Source of the DNA: Streptomyces fuscichromogenes
Lineage (GTDB): Bacteria > Actinomycetota > Actinomycetes > Streptomycetales > Streptomycetaceae
Direction: 5' to 3'
Assembly: GCF_014645815.1 (NCBI RefSeq)
Contig: NZ_BMML01000008.1
Location: forward strand, 186,001-250,000
DNA length: 64,000 bases
Made by a program: the position numbers and the translations under genes. Below are positions 42,501 to 50,537 of the stretch, one piece after another. How positions within the stretch are numbered: the first letter of the stretch is position 1; each line of letters begins with the position of its first letter. The notes under the pieces are model-generated. The model worked only from the letters and a program-made list of their open reading frames with translations. It did not search any database and was not told the DNA's origin.

Positions 42501-42805
42501 CGGGCGGCGACAACTCCTGGCGTTCGCAGAACGACGAGCGCTGGCAGCAGGCTTCGGCTCTGCGCAAACCCAAGGCGGGCGGGGTCACCTCCTCCGGTCT
42601 GCCGAGGCGGGTACCCAAGGCCAACCTGGTCGAGGGAGCCGCCGAGAGCACCCCTCAGGGAGGCCCACAGGTCTCCCGAGCCCCGGAGGACATCCGGGGC
42701 AGGCTGAGCAACCTGCGTCGCGGCGTCGAGCGCGGACGCAACGCAGGCAGTGAAACGAACGGCCAGGGCTTCGGTCCTGACAGCACCTACAACCAGGAGC
42801 GTTAG
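39521..42805 (+). CDS. cvnA: Conservon histidine-kinase-like receptor CvnA, second copy
   Basis: 1094 residues with the same plan as the first copy: membrane segments at about 55-73 and 378-400, a sensor region between them, HAMP, an LDHLATRMRRNGENLLVLAG helix and a GHKL ATPase (ELLENATTFSSPQTK, IHDKGIGLTAED). The sensor region is quite different from copy one, so the ligands probably differ, while the catalytic core is nearly the same. The low-complexity tail (from about 690) is Gln/Glu-rich and lacks the SFPRP repeats. GTG with GAGAGG 11 bases upstream. Confidence 0.9.
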   Translation: MRRSKNGPEPSARGNFTPPPRAAAPTPVPAAEPPAAPAKSGGRLSPRNWRVPTRLNAILLIPVVVGLIMGGFQVKSSIDTWQEARDAENTARLVRAALTYGDALYNERDVSAAPLLLNKDKATVTQARAATDKAADAFDAAAQNMPQKPGLERRLKLFREAEPTLTNLRAAAYTSKLGGVKTEEGYTLVAHPLMEFANELGLGTGNITSYGRTVYAIALTKASLSLERSIGMHLLVKPGPDAGNLATQRVALSSYAYLEGIAVEEYVGGGTEADAQKLTDLEKKIKTDGATLVQQAKAKDPNYVAPPTKDNAMVSALATLPNTDASTRQALAAQGITADNWWTVNTLKYQAYRTIESDMADKAVSEASDIADNAKTDAFITGAAVMVALLAAFILAGMVARQMSRSMRQLRNAAFGIAEQRLPMLVDQLSRTDPGRVDTRVAPIPITTTDEIGEVARAFDQVHREAVRLAAEQALLRGNINAIFTNLSRRNQSLIEGQLTLITDLENNEADPDQLENLFRLDHLATRMRRNGENLLVLAGEEPGRRWDQPVPLVDVLRAASSEVEQYERIELSGVPEAEIHGRAVTDLVHLLAELLENATTFSSPQTKVRVTATRLPDGRVMIEIHDKGIGLTAEDFADINHKLANPPTVDAAISQRMGLFVVGRLSDRHGIRVQLRPSGEQAGTTSLVMLPDAITHGGGGEQPLERDEFTVSQIIPEQQFQAESFSQPQLQPMRTAAELGFDDSRYVEVPDDIRDLDPVGRSLMREERRAALEAQAQPTQGAELPQAPQSPQETAEIPAYVDEFDSGGQGYGTNGTGFQEQPAGFDGQPAYQEQSQSTYEEQYYAPNGGLPQNDTFSTDTFSVNGGYPEPAYQQPVQEEPATAQATAAEAFPAFGEQPYQDDWPQQDGYTNGYPAQYAPEAEAAQAGDVDERNRVGFDRPGTAPSVGHQLTDAGLPRRGSTGGATGGSNGTGPAHRAPAAAAATAPTASAPQPGGDNSWRSQNDERWQQASALRKPKAGGVTSSGLPRRVPKANLVEGAAESTPQGGPQVSRAPEDIRGRLSNLRRGVERGRNAGSETNGQGFGPDSTYNQER

Positions 42806-42806
42806 T

Positions 42807-43229
42807 GTGAGCCCGATGAGCCAGGCGGCACAGAACCTGAACTGGTTGATCACCAACTTCGTGGACAACACCCCGGGGGTGTCCCACACGGTGGTGGTCT
42901 CCGCCGACGGACTCCTTCTGGCGATGTCCGAAGGCTTCCCCCGCGACCGTGCCGACCAGCTCGCGGCCGTCGCTTCCGGCCTGACGTCCCTGACGGCCGG
43001 AGCCTCCCGGATCTTCGAGGGCGGCAGCGTGAACCAGACGGTTGTGGAGATGGAGCGGGGATTCCTGTTCATCATGTCCGTCTCCGACGGTTCCTCGCTC
43101 GCGGTCCTGGCCCACCCGGAGGCCGACATCGGCCTGATTGGGTACGAGATGGCCCTTTTGGTGGACCGCGCGGGCACGGTTCTTACCCCGGATCTGCGTC
43201 AGGAACTCCAAGGAAGCCTTCTCAACTAA
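42807..43229 (+). CDS. cvnB: Conservon roadblock/LC7 protein CvnB, second copy
   Basis: 140 residues, nearly identical to the first CvnB, with GSVNQTV replacing GNVAQTV and SLLN ending instead of SLLH. The GTG is one base after the cvnA stop and GGAG lies seven bases before. Strong identity between the copies suggests both bind the same kind of GTPase partner. Confidence 0.92.
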   Translation: MSPMSQAAQNLNWLITNFVDNTPGVSHTVVVSADGLLLAMSEGFPRDRADQLAAVASGLTSLTAGASRIFEGGSVNQTVVEMERGFLFIMSVSDGSSLAVLAHPEADIGLIGYEMALLVDRAGTVLTPDLRQELQGSLLN

Positions 43230-43325
43230 CAGTCAGACGGTGCGTTTTCGCGTCCCGGGGCCGTAAGGTTTCGGGACGCGGCTCCACAAGGATGGGTGCC
43301 CGGCACGGTCGGAGGAGGAGAGAAA

Positions 43326-43895
43326 GTGGCAACACCCCCAGGCGGTTCGAATAACGGCAACTGGTCGTACGGCCCCGCACAGGGCCAGGGCGACGGTTCC
43401 GCGAGCCGGTACAACTTCCCCTCCACGCCCAGCCACCGGCAGCCGTACGCACCGCAGGGTCCCGGCCCGTCGCCGTACGACCAGCCTCCGGCGCCGCGCA
43501 TCCAGCCGGTACAGCCGCAGCGCCGCCCCGAGCCGTCCCCGGCTTCGGGGTCGAACAACCCCCTGGTGCGTCCGTACGCCATGACCGGTGGCCGGACCCG
43601 CCCGCGGTACCAGCTCGCCATCGAGGCGCTGGTGCACACCACCGCGCAGCCGCACCAGATGCAGGGCCAGCTGCCCGAGCATCAGCGGATCTGCAACCTC
43701 TGCCGGGAGATCAAGTCGGTGGCCGAGATCTCGGCCCTGCTGACCATCCCTCTCGGCGTGGCCAGGATCCTCGTCGCCGACTTGGCGGAGGCGGGCCTGG
43801 TCGCCATCCATCAGCCCGGCGGCGACGAGAGCGCCGGCGGCCAGCCAGACGTGACACTGCTCGAAAGGGTGCTCAGTGGACTTCGCAAGCTCTAG
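43326..43895 (+). CDS. cvnC: Conservon DUF742 protein CvnC, second copy
   Basis: 189 residues. The C-terminal DUF742 domain (LVRPYAMTGGRTRPRYQLAIEAL) matches copy one, but there is an extra N-terminal Pro/Gln/Ser-rich region of about 75 residues (ATPPGGSNNGNWSYGP and SPYDQPPAPRIQPVQ). GTG with a strong GGAGGAGGAG upstream. Overlaps cvnD by 20 bases. Confidence 0.92.
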   Translation: MATPPGGSNNGNWSYGPAQGQGDGSASRYNFPSTPSHRQPYAPQGPGPSPYDQPPAPRIQPVQPQRRPEPSPASGSNNPLVRPYAMTGGRTRPRYQLAIEALVHTTAQPHQMQGQLPEHQRICNLCREIKSVAEISALLTIPLGVARILVADLAEAGLVAIHQPGGDESAGGQPDVTLLERVLSGLRKL

Positions 43896-44457
43896 CGGCG
43901 GTCCTTCCCGCTCCACCACCTCTGCGAAGATCGTGGTGGCGGGCGGCTTCGGCGTGGGCAAGACCACGTTCGTCGGTGCCGTCTCGGAGATCAACCCGCT
44001 GCGCACAGAGGCCGTGATGACGTCCGCGTCGGCCGGCATCGACGACCTCACCCACACCGGGGACAAGACGACCACCACGGTCGCCATGGACTTCGGCCGC
44101 ATCACCCTGGACCAGGACCTGATCCTGTACCTGTTCGGCACCCCCGGCCAGGACCGCTTCTGGTTCATGTGGGACGACCTGGTACGCGGCGCGATCGGCG
44201 CGATCGTCCTGGTCGACACCCGGCGTCTCGCCGACTGCTTCCCCGCGGTCGACTACTTCGAGAACAGCGGTCTGCCCTTCGTGGTCGCCCTCAACGGCTT
44301 CGACGGCAGCCAGCCGTACAACCCCGAAGAGGTCCGCGAGGCGCTCCAGATCGGACCGGACACGCCGATCATCACGACGGACGCGAGGCATCGTGCCGAT
44401 GCGAAGTCGGCGCTGATCACGCTGGTCGAGCACGCGCTGATGGCTCGGCTGCGGTAG
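43876..44457 (+). CDS. cvnD: Conservon Ras-like GTPase CvnD, second copy
   Basis: 193 residues, nearly identical to the first CvnD; differences cluster at the N-terminus (SSGGPSRSTTS for SDGGRATTS) and in the surface loop NGFDGSQPYNPEE. P-loop GGFGVGKT and GTPGQDRF are unchanged. GTG inside the end of cvnC. Confidence 0.93.
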   Translation: MDFASSSGGPSRSTTSAKIVVAGGFGVGKTTFVGAVSEINPLRTEAVMTSASAGIDDLTHTGDKTTTTVAMDFGRITLDQDLILYLFGTPGQDRFWFMWDDLVRGAIGAIVLVDTRRLADCFPAVDYFENSGLPFVVALNGFDGSQPYNPEEVREALQIGPDTPIITTDARHRADAKSALITLVEHALMARLR

Positions 44458-44485
44458 TTCGTCGACTGCCGGTGGTTCGTGGCTT

Positions 44486-44518
44486 GTCGCGCAGTTCCCC
44501 GCGCCCCTGAAGGGGCGC
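44486..44518 (+). repeat. Dispersed intergenic repeat, copy G, with terminal hairpin
   Basis: Core in plus orientation 29 bases after the cvnD stop, continuing into a perfect hairpin (44501-44508 with 44511-44518). Confidence 0.8.
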
Positions 44519-44523
44519 GTGCA

Positions 44524-44555
44524 GGGCCCCTTCTCCGAAGGGGCCCGAACTTTTT
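44524..44555 (+). terminator. Intrinsic terminator of conservon 2
   Basis: A perfect 10-bp stem (44524-44533 with 44537-44546) is followed four bases later by TTTTT. Confidence 0.85.
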
Positions 44556-44682
44556 GCCACGACGCGTAGCTCCATCGCCTTGCACCCGCCGCAGCCCCGT
44601 TCTTTGTCCCGCCGCGACGGCGCTCGGCCCCGACGGCGGTTTCCGGCGGTGCCGAACCGGACCGCAGTCCTTGGCGCACACG

Positions 44683-44717
44683 GAGAAGGGCCCCTCTCAG
44701 GCAGAGGGGCCCTTCTC
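44683..44717 (-). terminator. Hairpin downstream of accE
   Basis: A perfect 15-bp stem (44683-44697 with 44703-44717) begins 30 bases beyond the accE stop on the minus strand; no long T-run on either side. Confidence 0.75.
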
Positions 44718-44747
44718 TTACGCGTGCTGTCGGCTGAGCGGCGCGGC

Positions 44748-44951
44748 CTAGCCGTGCCAGCTGTGCGGGGCGCGGAAGCCGTTCTCGCGCTCCAGGCGGC
44801 GCCAGCCGGCCTTGGCGCGGCCCCGGTGGGTCTGCTCGGTGTCGTCGGCGGTCGGCCGGGCGGCCGCGCGGGCCAGGAGGACCGCCGTTATGGCGGCGAC
44901 TTCCTCCGGGTCGGCGTTGCCCTTCTCGACGCGGATATCAGGCACGTTCAT
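44748..44951 (-). CDS. accE: Acyl-CoA carboxylase epsilon subunit
   Basis: 67 residues, MNVPDIRVEKGNADPEEVAA followed by ITAVLLARAAARP, with a C-terminal WRRLERENGFRAPHSWHG typical of actinobacterial epsilon subunits, which stabilise the alpha-beta carboxylase complex. It follows accB by 35 bases on the same strand, matching the accB-accE pair of S. coelicolor. Confidence 0.92.
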   Translation of the reverse strand: MNVPDIRVEKGNADPEEVAAITAVLLARAAARPTADDTEQTHRGRAKAGWRRLERENGFRAPHSWHG

Positions 44952-44986
44952 GGGTGTCAGTCTCCGTGAGAGAGGTTTCCGCAGGA

Positions 44987-46582
44987 TTACTGCGGGGGGT
45001 TGCCGTGCTTACGGGACGGCAGGTCGGCGTGCTTGCTCTGGAGCATCGCCAGCGACCTGGCGAGCACCTCGCGGGTCTCGGCCGGGTCGATGACGTCGTC
45101 GACCAGGCCGCGCTCGGCCGCGTAGTAGGGGTGCATGAGCTCGGACTTGTACTCCTTGACCATGCGGGCCCGCATGGCCTCGGGGTCCTCGGCGGTGGCG
45201 ATCTGCCGACGGAAGATCACATTGGCGGCACCCTCGGCGCCCATGACCGCGATCTCGTTGGTCGGCCAGGCGTACGTGAGGTCGGCGCCGATCGACTGGG
45301 AGTCCATGACGATGTAGGCACCTCCGTACGCCTTGCGCAGGATCAGGGAGATCCGGGGCACGGTCGCGTTGCAGTAGGCGTAGAGGAGCTTCGCGCCGTG
45401 CCGGATGATCCCGCCGTGTTCCTGGTCGACACCGGGGAGGAAGCCCGGTACGTCCAGGAAGGTGACGATCGGAACATTGAAAGCGTCACACATCTGGACA
45501 AAGCGCGCAGCTTTTTCGCTCGCCTCGATGTCCAGGACGCCCGCCAGCACCTGCGGCTGGTTGGCGACGATGCCCACCACCTGGCCGTCGATCCGGGCCA
45601 GCGCGCAGATGATGTTCCGCGCCCAGCGCTCGTGGACCTCCAGGTACTCGCCGTCATCAACGATCTCCTCGATGACCTTGGCCATGTCGTACGGGCGGTT
45701 GCCGTCGGCCGGGACGAGGTCGAGGAGCACGTCACTGCGGCGGTCGGTCGGGTCCGTGGACTCGACGCGGGGCGGGTTCTCGCGGTTGTTCTGCGGGAGG
45801 AGGGAGAGGAGGTAGCGGACCTCCGCGATGCAGGTCTCCTCGTCGTCGTACGCGAAGTGGCAGACGCCGGAGGTCTCCGCGTGGACGTCGGCGCCGCCGA
45901 GCCCGTTCTGGGTGATCTCCTCGCCGGTGACCGCCTTCACGACGTCCGGGCCGGTGATGAACATCTGCGAGGTCTCGCGGACCATGAAGACGAAGTCGGT
46001 GAGGGCGGGGCTGTAGGCCGCGCCGCCCGCGCACGGGCCGAGCATCACGCTGATCTGCGGGATGACACCGGACGCCTTGGTGTTGCGCTGGAAGATGCCG
46101 CCGTAGCCGGCGAGGGCGCTGACGCCCTCCTGGATACGGGCGCCGGCGCCGTCGTTCAGGGAGACCAGCGGAGCCCCGGCCGCGATGGCCATGTCCATGA
46201 TCTTGTGGATCTTGGTGGCGTGGGCCTCGCCCAGCGCGCCGCCGAAGATCCGGAAGTCATGGGCGTAGACGAAGACTGTACGACCCTCGACCGTGCCCCA
46301 GCCGGTGATGACACCGTCGGTGTACGGCTTCTTGGCCTCCAGGCCGAACCCGACCGCACGGTGCCGGCGCAGCTGCTCGACCTCCTGGAAGGAACCCGGG
46401 TCCAGGAGCAGCTCGATGCGCTCCCGGGCCGTCAGCTTGCCCTTGGCGCGCTGTGCCTCGGTCGCCTTCTCGCTGGGGCCCGCAACGGCCGCCGCACGGA
46501 TCTCGTGCAGCTCGGCGACCCGCCCGCGCGCGTCCGTCGGTTCACCGGTGGGCTCGCCCGTCGTCTCTTCCAAAACGGTCAT
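44987..46582 (-). CDS. accB: Acyl-CoA carboxylase beta subunit (carboxyltransferase), AccB type
   Basis: 531 residues; transfers CO2 from carboxybiotin to acyl-CoA, giving malonyl- or methylmalonyl-CoA for fatty acids and polyketides. Two crotonase-like halves, with GGALGEAHATKI, GPCAGGAAYSP, LDVPGFLPGVDQEHGGIIRHGAK and AWPTNEIAVMGAEGAAN. The residue that separates AccB from PccB is Ile here (AYIVMD, Ile424), as in acetyl/propionyl-specific AccB; PccB has Asp. Forms an operon with accE. Confidence 0.93.
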   Translation of the reverse strand: MTVLEETTGEPTGEPTDARGRVAELHEIRAAAVAGPSEKATEAQRAKGKLTARERIELLLDPGSFQEVEQLRRHRAVGFGLEAKKPYTDGVITGWGTVEGRTVFVYAHDFRIFGGALGEAHATKIHKIMDMAIAAGAPLVSLNDGAGARIQEGVSALAGYGGIFQRNTKASGVIPQISVMLGPCAGGAAYSPALTDFVFMVRETSQMFITGPDVVKAVTGEEITQNGLGGADVHAETSGVCHFAYDDEETCIAEVRYLLSLLPQNNRENPPRVESTDPTDRRSDVLLDLVPADGNRPYDMAKVIEEIVDDGEYLEVHERWARNIICALARIDGQVVGIVANQPQVLAGVLDIEASEKAARFVQMCDAFNVPIVTFLDVPGFLPGVDQEHGGIIRHGAKLLYAYCNATVPRISLILRKAYGGAYIVMDSQSIGADLTYAWPTNEIAVMGAEGAANVIFRRQIATAEDPEAMRARMVKEYKSELMHPYYAAERGLVDDVIDPAETREVLARSLAMLQSKHADLPSRKHGNPPQ

Positions 46583-47034
46583 GTAGTGACCTTACGAAGG
46601 ACACCAAGGAATGCGAGACGTCGACTCCGTACAGTCTCCGACGCGTTTTCCTGGAAGCACTGAACAGAACCAGAACCGCATGCAGCCGTTCCGACTGCTC
46701 AGGGGGTCTCGGCGTTGTAGAGGTGCCACAAAGACACCACTTGAGACGCGCCTCACATTCACCGGCGCCCCCTACCCCCCGCGGAGTGACACAGGACTCC
46801 GGACGGCGGTTCACCCACACAGAGCCTAGCCGTTCCCCCCGCGGGTCCCGGCCCCATATCGGGCGACACGAGGTTACGTTGAGTGAGGGCCACGACACGC
46901 GTACCGATGATGTTGAAGGTTGAATGGAATAGGTCTACGGTGTCTCTCGTTGAGTTCGTTGAACGTTAAACATCATGTCCGCGGCTTCGGCGTTCCCGCC
47001 TCCAAGTCGCGACCCGTCCCCCAAGGAGCACGTC
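46583..47034. promoter_or_regulatory. Divergent promoter region of accB and yceI-like gene
   Basis: 452 bases with no convincing gene. Near the right end GTTGAACGTTAAAC (46958-46971) is an almost perfect palindrome, typical of MarR-family operators, with a TTGAAGG/TTGAATGG motif pair about 45 bases before it. The accB side shows nothing definite. Confidence 0.5.
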
Positions 47035-47631
47035 ATGGGCATCTTCGGCCGCAAGAACGACGAGACGACCCACGCCGGCGCGACCGCCGACACGGCCGCG
47101 CTGACCGGCGACTACACCATCGACCCGGCGCACAGCACGCTCGGCTTCGTGGCCCGCCACGCGATGGTCACCAACGTCAAGGGCAGCTTCCAGGAGTTCG
47201 AGGGCACCCTGCACCTGGACGGCGAGGACCCGTCGAAGTCCACCGCCTCGCTCGACATCAAGATGGACAGCATCACCACCGGCAGCCCCGACCGCGACGG
47301 TCACCTGAAGTCGGCCGACTTCTTCAAGATCGACGAGTTCCCGACGATGACCTTCCGCTCCACCGAGGCGGAGGCCCTCGGCGGCGAGGACTACCGCATC
47401 ACCGGCGACCTCACGATCCTCGGTGTGACCAAGCCGGTCACCATCGACCTGGAGTTCAACGGCGCCGCCAAGGACCCCTTCGGCAACGAGCGCGTCGGCT
47501 TCGAGGGCAAGGCCGAGATCAAGCGCTCCGACTGGGGCGTCACCTGGAACGCGGCGCTGGAGACCGGCGGCGTCCTCGTCTCCGACAAGATCAAGCTGAA
47601 CTTCGACATCTCGGCCATCAAGAACGCGTGA
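47035..47631 (+). CDS. YceI-family (lipocalin-like) protein
   Basis: 198 residues; YceI fold that binds isoprenoids or amides in other bacteria. LTGDYTIDPAHSTLGFVARHA starts the domain, followed by KGSFQEFEGTLHLD, SADFFKIDEFPTMTFRST and GDLTILGVTKPVTIDLEFNG. No signal peptide, so probably cytoplasmic. The ATG giving MGIFGRKND has AAGGAG six bases upstream. A strong hairpin follows the stop. A MarR-like palindrome lies upstream. Confidence 0.92.
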   Translation: MGIFGRKNDETTHAGATADTAALTGDYTIDPAHSTLGFVARHAMVTNVKGSFQEFEGTLHLDGEDPSKSTASLDIKMDSITTGSPDRDGHLKSADFFKIDEFPTMTFRSTEAEALGGEDYRITGDLTILGVTKPVTIDLEFNGAAKDPFGNERVGFEGKAEIKRSDWGVTWNAALETGGVLVSDKIKLNFDISAIKNA

Positions 47632-47670
47632 GCCCGCGGCGCCTGACCGCCGACCCTGATCACGCCCGCT

Positions 47671-47705
47671 GAGCGCCGCCCTCCACTCCCCTGAGGGCGG
47701 CGCTC
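47671..47705. terminator. Convergent terminator hairpin
   Basis: Perfect 13-bp arms (47671-47683 and 47693-47705) between the yceI-like gene and the convergent DUF899 gene. Confidence 0.82.
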
Positions 47706-47740
47706 GGCCATGTCCGGACCCGTCCGGCGGGTGTCCTGTC

Positions 47741-48424
47741 CTAGGGGTCGACGGACGGGTACCAGTCGCCCCTTCCCCGTGGGGTGAGGTCGAGGAGGTG
47801 CCAGACCGGCGTCAGCAGGTCGATGCCGCGCTCCCGGATGTCGCCGGCCATGCGCGGGTGGGCGGAGTAGGTGTGCCGGACCGTGCCGTCGCCGTCGCGG
47901 GTGAAGACGGAGACCGTCGAGTCCTGCGCGCCGTCTTCGTCCTCACTCCCCAGGTCGTACTTGAACGTGCTGTCACCACAGCTGAGCAGCCGCAGCCGGT
48001 GCCAGCCGCGGGCGCGGGCGTACTGCCGCAGGGCGGGCGGGTCGGCCGCCGCGGCGATGACGAGGTCGGCGTTGCGGGCCACGTGGTGGGCGATGCCGTC
48101 GTAGCCGTCGATCCACATCGTGCACATCGGGCAGGGGCTGGTCTGGAGCTTGCCGTACATGAAGTGGTAGACGATCAGCGGCCGTCCGGGACCGGAGAAC
48201 AGCCCGCTCAGCGTGACCTCGCGGACCGGTGTGTCACCGGCGCCGAGGTCGCCGGGCCCTTCGAGGAAGACGTAGTCGTCGACGGCCGGCCCCGGCGGAA
48301 GAGCCCGCCGCAGCGCCGCGACCTCCTCCCGGCGGCGCATGAGCGCGATCTCGGCGAGCCGCAGCTCCTCACGGGCGGCGAGATACCCCTCGGACACCCC
48401 GGCCAGCCTGGTCTGCCGCACCAT
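47741..48424 (-). CDS. DUF899 (thioredoxin-like) protein
   Basis: 227 residues. DUF899 members have a thioredoxin fold: LSGLFSGPGRPLIVYHFMYG is followed by SPCPMCTMWIDGYDG with a CPMC active-site-like motif near residue 99. LSCGDSTFKYDLGSEDEDG and a C-terminal TPRGRGDWYP are further conserved blocks. The role is unknown; family members are often labelled as putative dithiol-disulfide oxidoreductases. Convergent with the yceI-like gene. Confidence 0.85.
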   Translation of the reverse strand: MVRQTRLAGVSEGYLAAREELRLAEIALMRRREEVAALRRALPPGPAVDDYVFLEGPGDLGAGDTPVREVTLSGLFSGPGRPLIVYHFMYGKLQTSPCPMCTMWIDGYDGIAHHVARNADLVIAAAADPPALRQYARARGWHRLRLLSCGDSTFKYDLGSEDEDGAQDSTVSVFTRDGDGTVRHTYSAHPRMAGDIRERGIDLLTPVWHLLDLTPRGRGDWYPSVDP

Positions 48425-48487
48425 CGCGTCCTCCTGAGGTGGGGTCCCCCGATGGCGGTCCTTTCGAGTCTAGAACCGAGTCCTCGA

Positions 48488-49880
48488 TCACTCCCCCTCG
48501 TAGAGGCGCGCCAGGTCGACCAGCACCACTTCTCCTCTGTCCGCCTCGGCCCAGAGGTCGTCGGTGAACCCGGCGCCGCTGTAGCAGGCGAGCCGAACCG
48601 CGGACGTGTCGACTCCGCGTGCGGCCAGCAGCGCGGTGACGTGCCGCAGCCGCTCCAGATGACCCAGCCCCATGGTCTGGTCCCACTTGGCCTCGCCCAG
48701 GGACAGCAGGACTCCGCTGTCCTGGCCGACGGCACCTCGGACGACCACGTCGATCTCGTGTCCGGTGCGCTCCGCCTGGTCCGGGACGGTCCCGTACGAG
48801 ACATCGATCGGCATGCCTCCGAAAGTCTCCGGAGCGGCGAAGTGGGCGACCCATTCTCGGCAGATCTGTTCGAAGTGCGGCCCCACGACGGCGGAGAGGA
48901 ACCGGGGGCGGGAGCTCTCCCAGACCTGCTCCGCCAAGCCCCGATCCAGCAGGGGGAGCTTGGGGCGGGAGATGGCGTGGTCAAAGGCGATGAGAGGTTC
49001 ACCGACCCGGTAGACGCTGCGATTCCTGCGGAAGGCGTCCGCCTCCCGGCGTACCAGTCCGCAGTCCTGGAGGACGGTGAGCGGATGGGTGATGTCACTG
49101 GTGGGCCGCTCCAGACAGCCGGCGATCCGTCCCGCCGTGGCGTTGCCGGACGCGAGCGCCGCGAGGACGGAGGGGTACAGGGCCCGATCCCGCAGGTCGG
49201 ACTCGTCCGCCAGCAGATAGCGGGCCTCACGGTAGAGCGGAGAGCGGGGAGAGAGCGCGGTGCGGCAGACCCAGGCGTCGAAGTCGGCCAGGTCGGCCGG
49301 GGTGTCGTCGCGTACGAACTCCCTCCGATAGACAGGAGTTCCGCCGACGACGCTGTGGACGAGAAGCGCGAGCCGGTGATCCTCGATGTTCCAGAAGGCG
49401 GCGGCCTCGCGGAAGTCGAGCGGATGGACGACGAGTTCGAGACCGGCACGGCCACGGAGCGGGGACGTGCCGCTGAGCAGCTTGCCCATGAAGGAGAGGG
49501 AGCTTCCGCAGAGGAGGAGCCGAGTCCGGGACTCCAGTCGCTCCGGCCGCCGGGGGCCGTACGCCACCTGGACGATCGAAGGCAGCGAGGGGGTCGCTCG
49601 GGCGAGGTACGGAAACTCGTCGATGACGACGGGGAGCGGCCGCTCCTTCCCTAGGGCGAGGAGTGCGTCGACCGCCTGTTCCCAGCGGTCGAACCGCATG
49701 GGCGCGACACTGCCGCCGTACTGGCCGAGCTCCTCGCCGAAACGGCGCAGCGACTCGGCCTCCGTCGCCTCGTACGCGCAGAAGTAGAACCCCCCGGCGG
49801 CCCGAGCGAGCGAGTCGAGAAGGAAGGACTTTCCCTGACGGCGCCGCCCGGAGACGACGGCAAGTTTCAGGAAGTACGTT
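48488..49880 (-). pseudogene. 5'-truncated P-loop ATPase with DUF234-type nuclease domain
   Basis: From the only in-frame ATG (49699) the product is 403 residues, lacking the P-loop. The frame is open upstream and encodes an intact Walker A, LAVVSGRRRQGKSFLLDSLA, but no ATG, GTG or TTG exists in the frame before a TGA near 50015. Walker B-like VVIDEFPYL follows the ATG, then winged-helix and a PD-(D/E)xK-like GHEIDVVV...LGEAKW module. The N-terminus of the family (FIGRExEL) is replaced by ETYFRETYFL, encoded by a tandem 15-base repeat. It is therefore probably nonfunctional. A TTA codon is in the degraded part. Confidence 0.75.
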
Positions 49881-49899
49881 TCCCGGAAGTACGTTTCCC
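49870..49899 (+). repeat. Tandem 15-base repeat at the broken ATPase 5' end
   Basis: GGAAGTACGTTTCCC occurs twice head to tail (49870-49884 and 49885-49899). Twelve bases of it, GGAAGTACGTTT, recur in the STAND gene at 50025-50036 in the same orientation. Confidence 0.85.
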
Positions 49900-49994
49900 C
49901 TAACGAGCCTCGACCGATCCGGTCACGGACAGCGGCGGGCCTCGGGCACCATAGTTCGAAAGCAACGCCGCGTGGGAGACGAACGGACAGGCCG

Positions 49995-50474
49995 GTGGAC
50001 AGCGGGGATCACATCGACTTCCGGGGAAGTACGTTTTACGGGGACGTGATCGGTGCGGATCACCGGCCTGCCACCCCCTCACCGACCGCACTGTCCACCC
50101 TGCCGCCGCCCCCAGCGGCATTCACCGGCCGTGAGGTCGAGGTCACGGAGTTGTCGAGGGCCCTCTCTGCCGATTCCGACGAGGTCGCCGAGTCCGTCGT
50201 TGTCTCCGCCGTCGCCGGGCTGGGTGGTGTCGGCAAGACCGCACTCGCCCTGCATGTGGCGCACGCGGCGCGAGGGCAGGGACGATTTCCCGGCGGCGCT
50301 CTCTTCCTCGACCTGCGGGGATACGACGAGGTACCCGTGACGGCCGATCAGGCGGTGCTGTCATTGCTGCGGGCGCTCGGGGTCGGAGACAGGGAGCTGC
50401 CGCCGACGGCCGATGAGCAGTACGCCCGTTCCCCCGCCACCTGGACCGCCTTCCTCGGGTGTACAGCGAAGTGA
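49995..50474 (+). CDS. Truncated STAND/NB-ARC ATPase fragment
   Basis: 159 residues. The head contains IDFRGSTFYGDVIG, common just before the nucleotide domain of Streptomyces STAND proteins. AAFTGREVEVTELSRAL leads to the P-loop VAGLGGVGKTALALHVAHAA and FLDLRGYDE. Normal proteins run on for hundreds of residues with a TPR or other sensor part; here the frame ends 20 residues after PPTADEQYA with unrelated sequence. It is a remnant or a short NTP-binding module. It lies next to the broken ATPase gene, with shared repeat sequences. Confidence 0.7.
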   Translation: MDSGDHIDFRGSTFYGDVIGADHRPATPSPTALSTLPPPPAAFTGREVEVTELSRALSADSDEVAESVVVSAVAGLGGVGKTALALHVAHAARGQGRFPGGALFLDLRGYDEVPVTADQAVLSLLRALGVGDRELPPTADEQYARSPATWTAFLGCTAK

Positions 50475-50537
50475 CCGCGCCGGCCAAGAGCTCGCGCACA
50501 TAGGCGGTATGAAGGTCGATCCGACCCGCCCCGTCGG

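Noticed and set aside
48488..49699. Intact 403-residue ATPase starting at MRFDRWEQAV
   Set aside because: That product would lack the P-loop, which is preserved in frame just upstream, so truncation is more likely than a real start.
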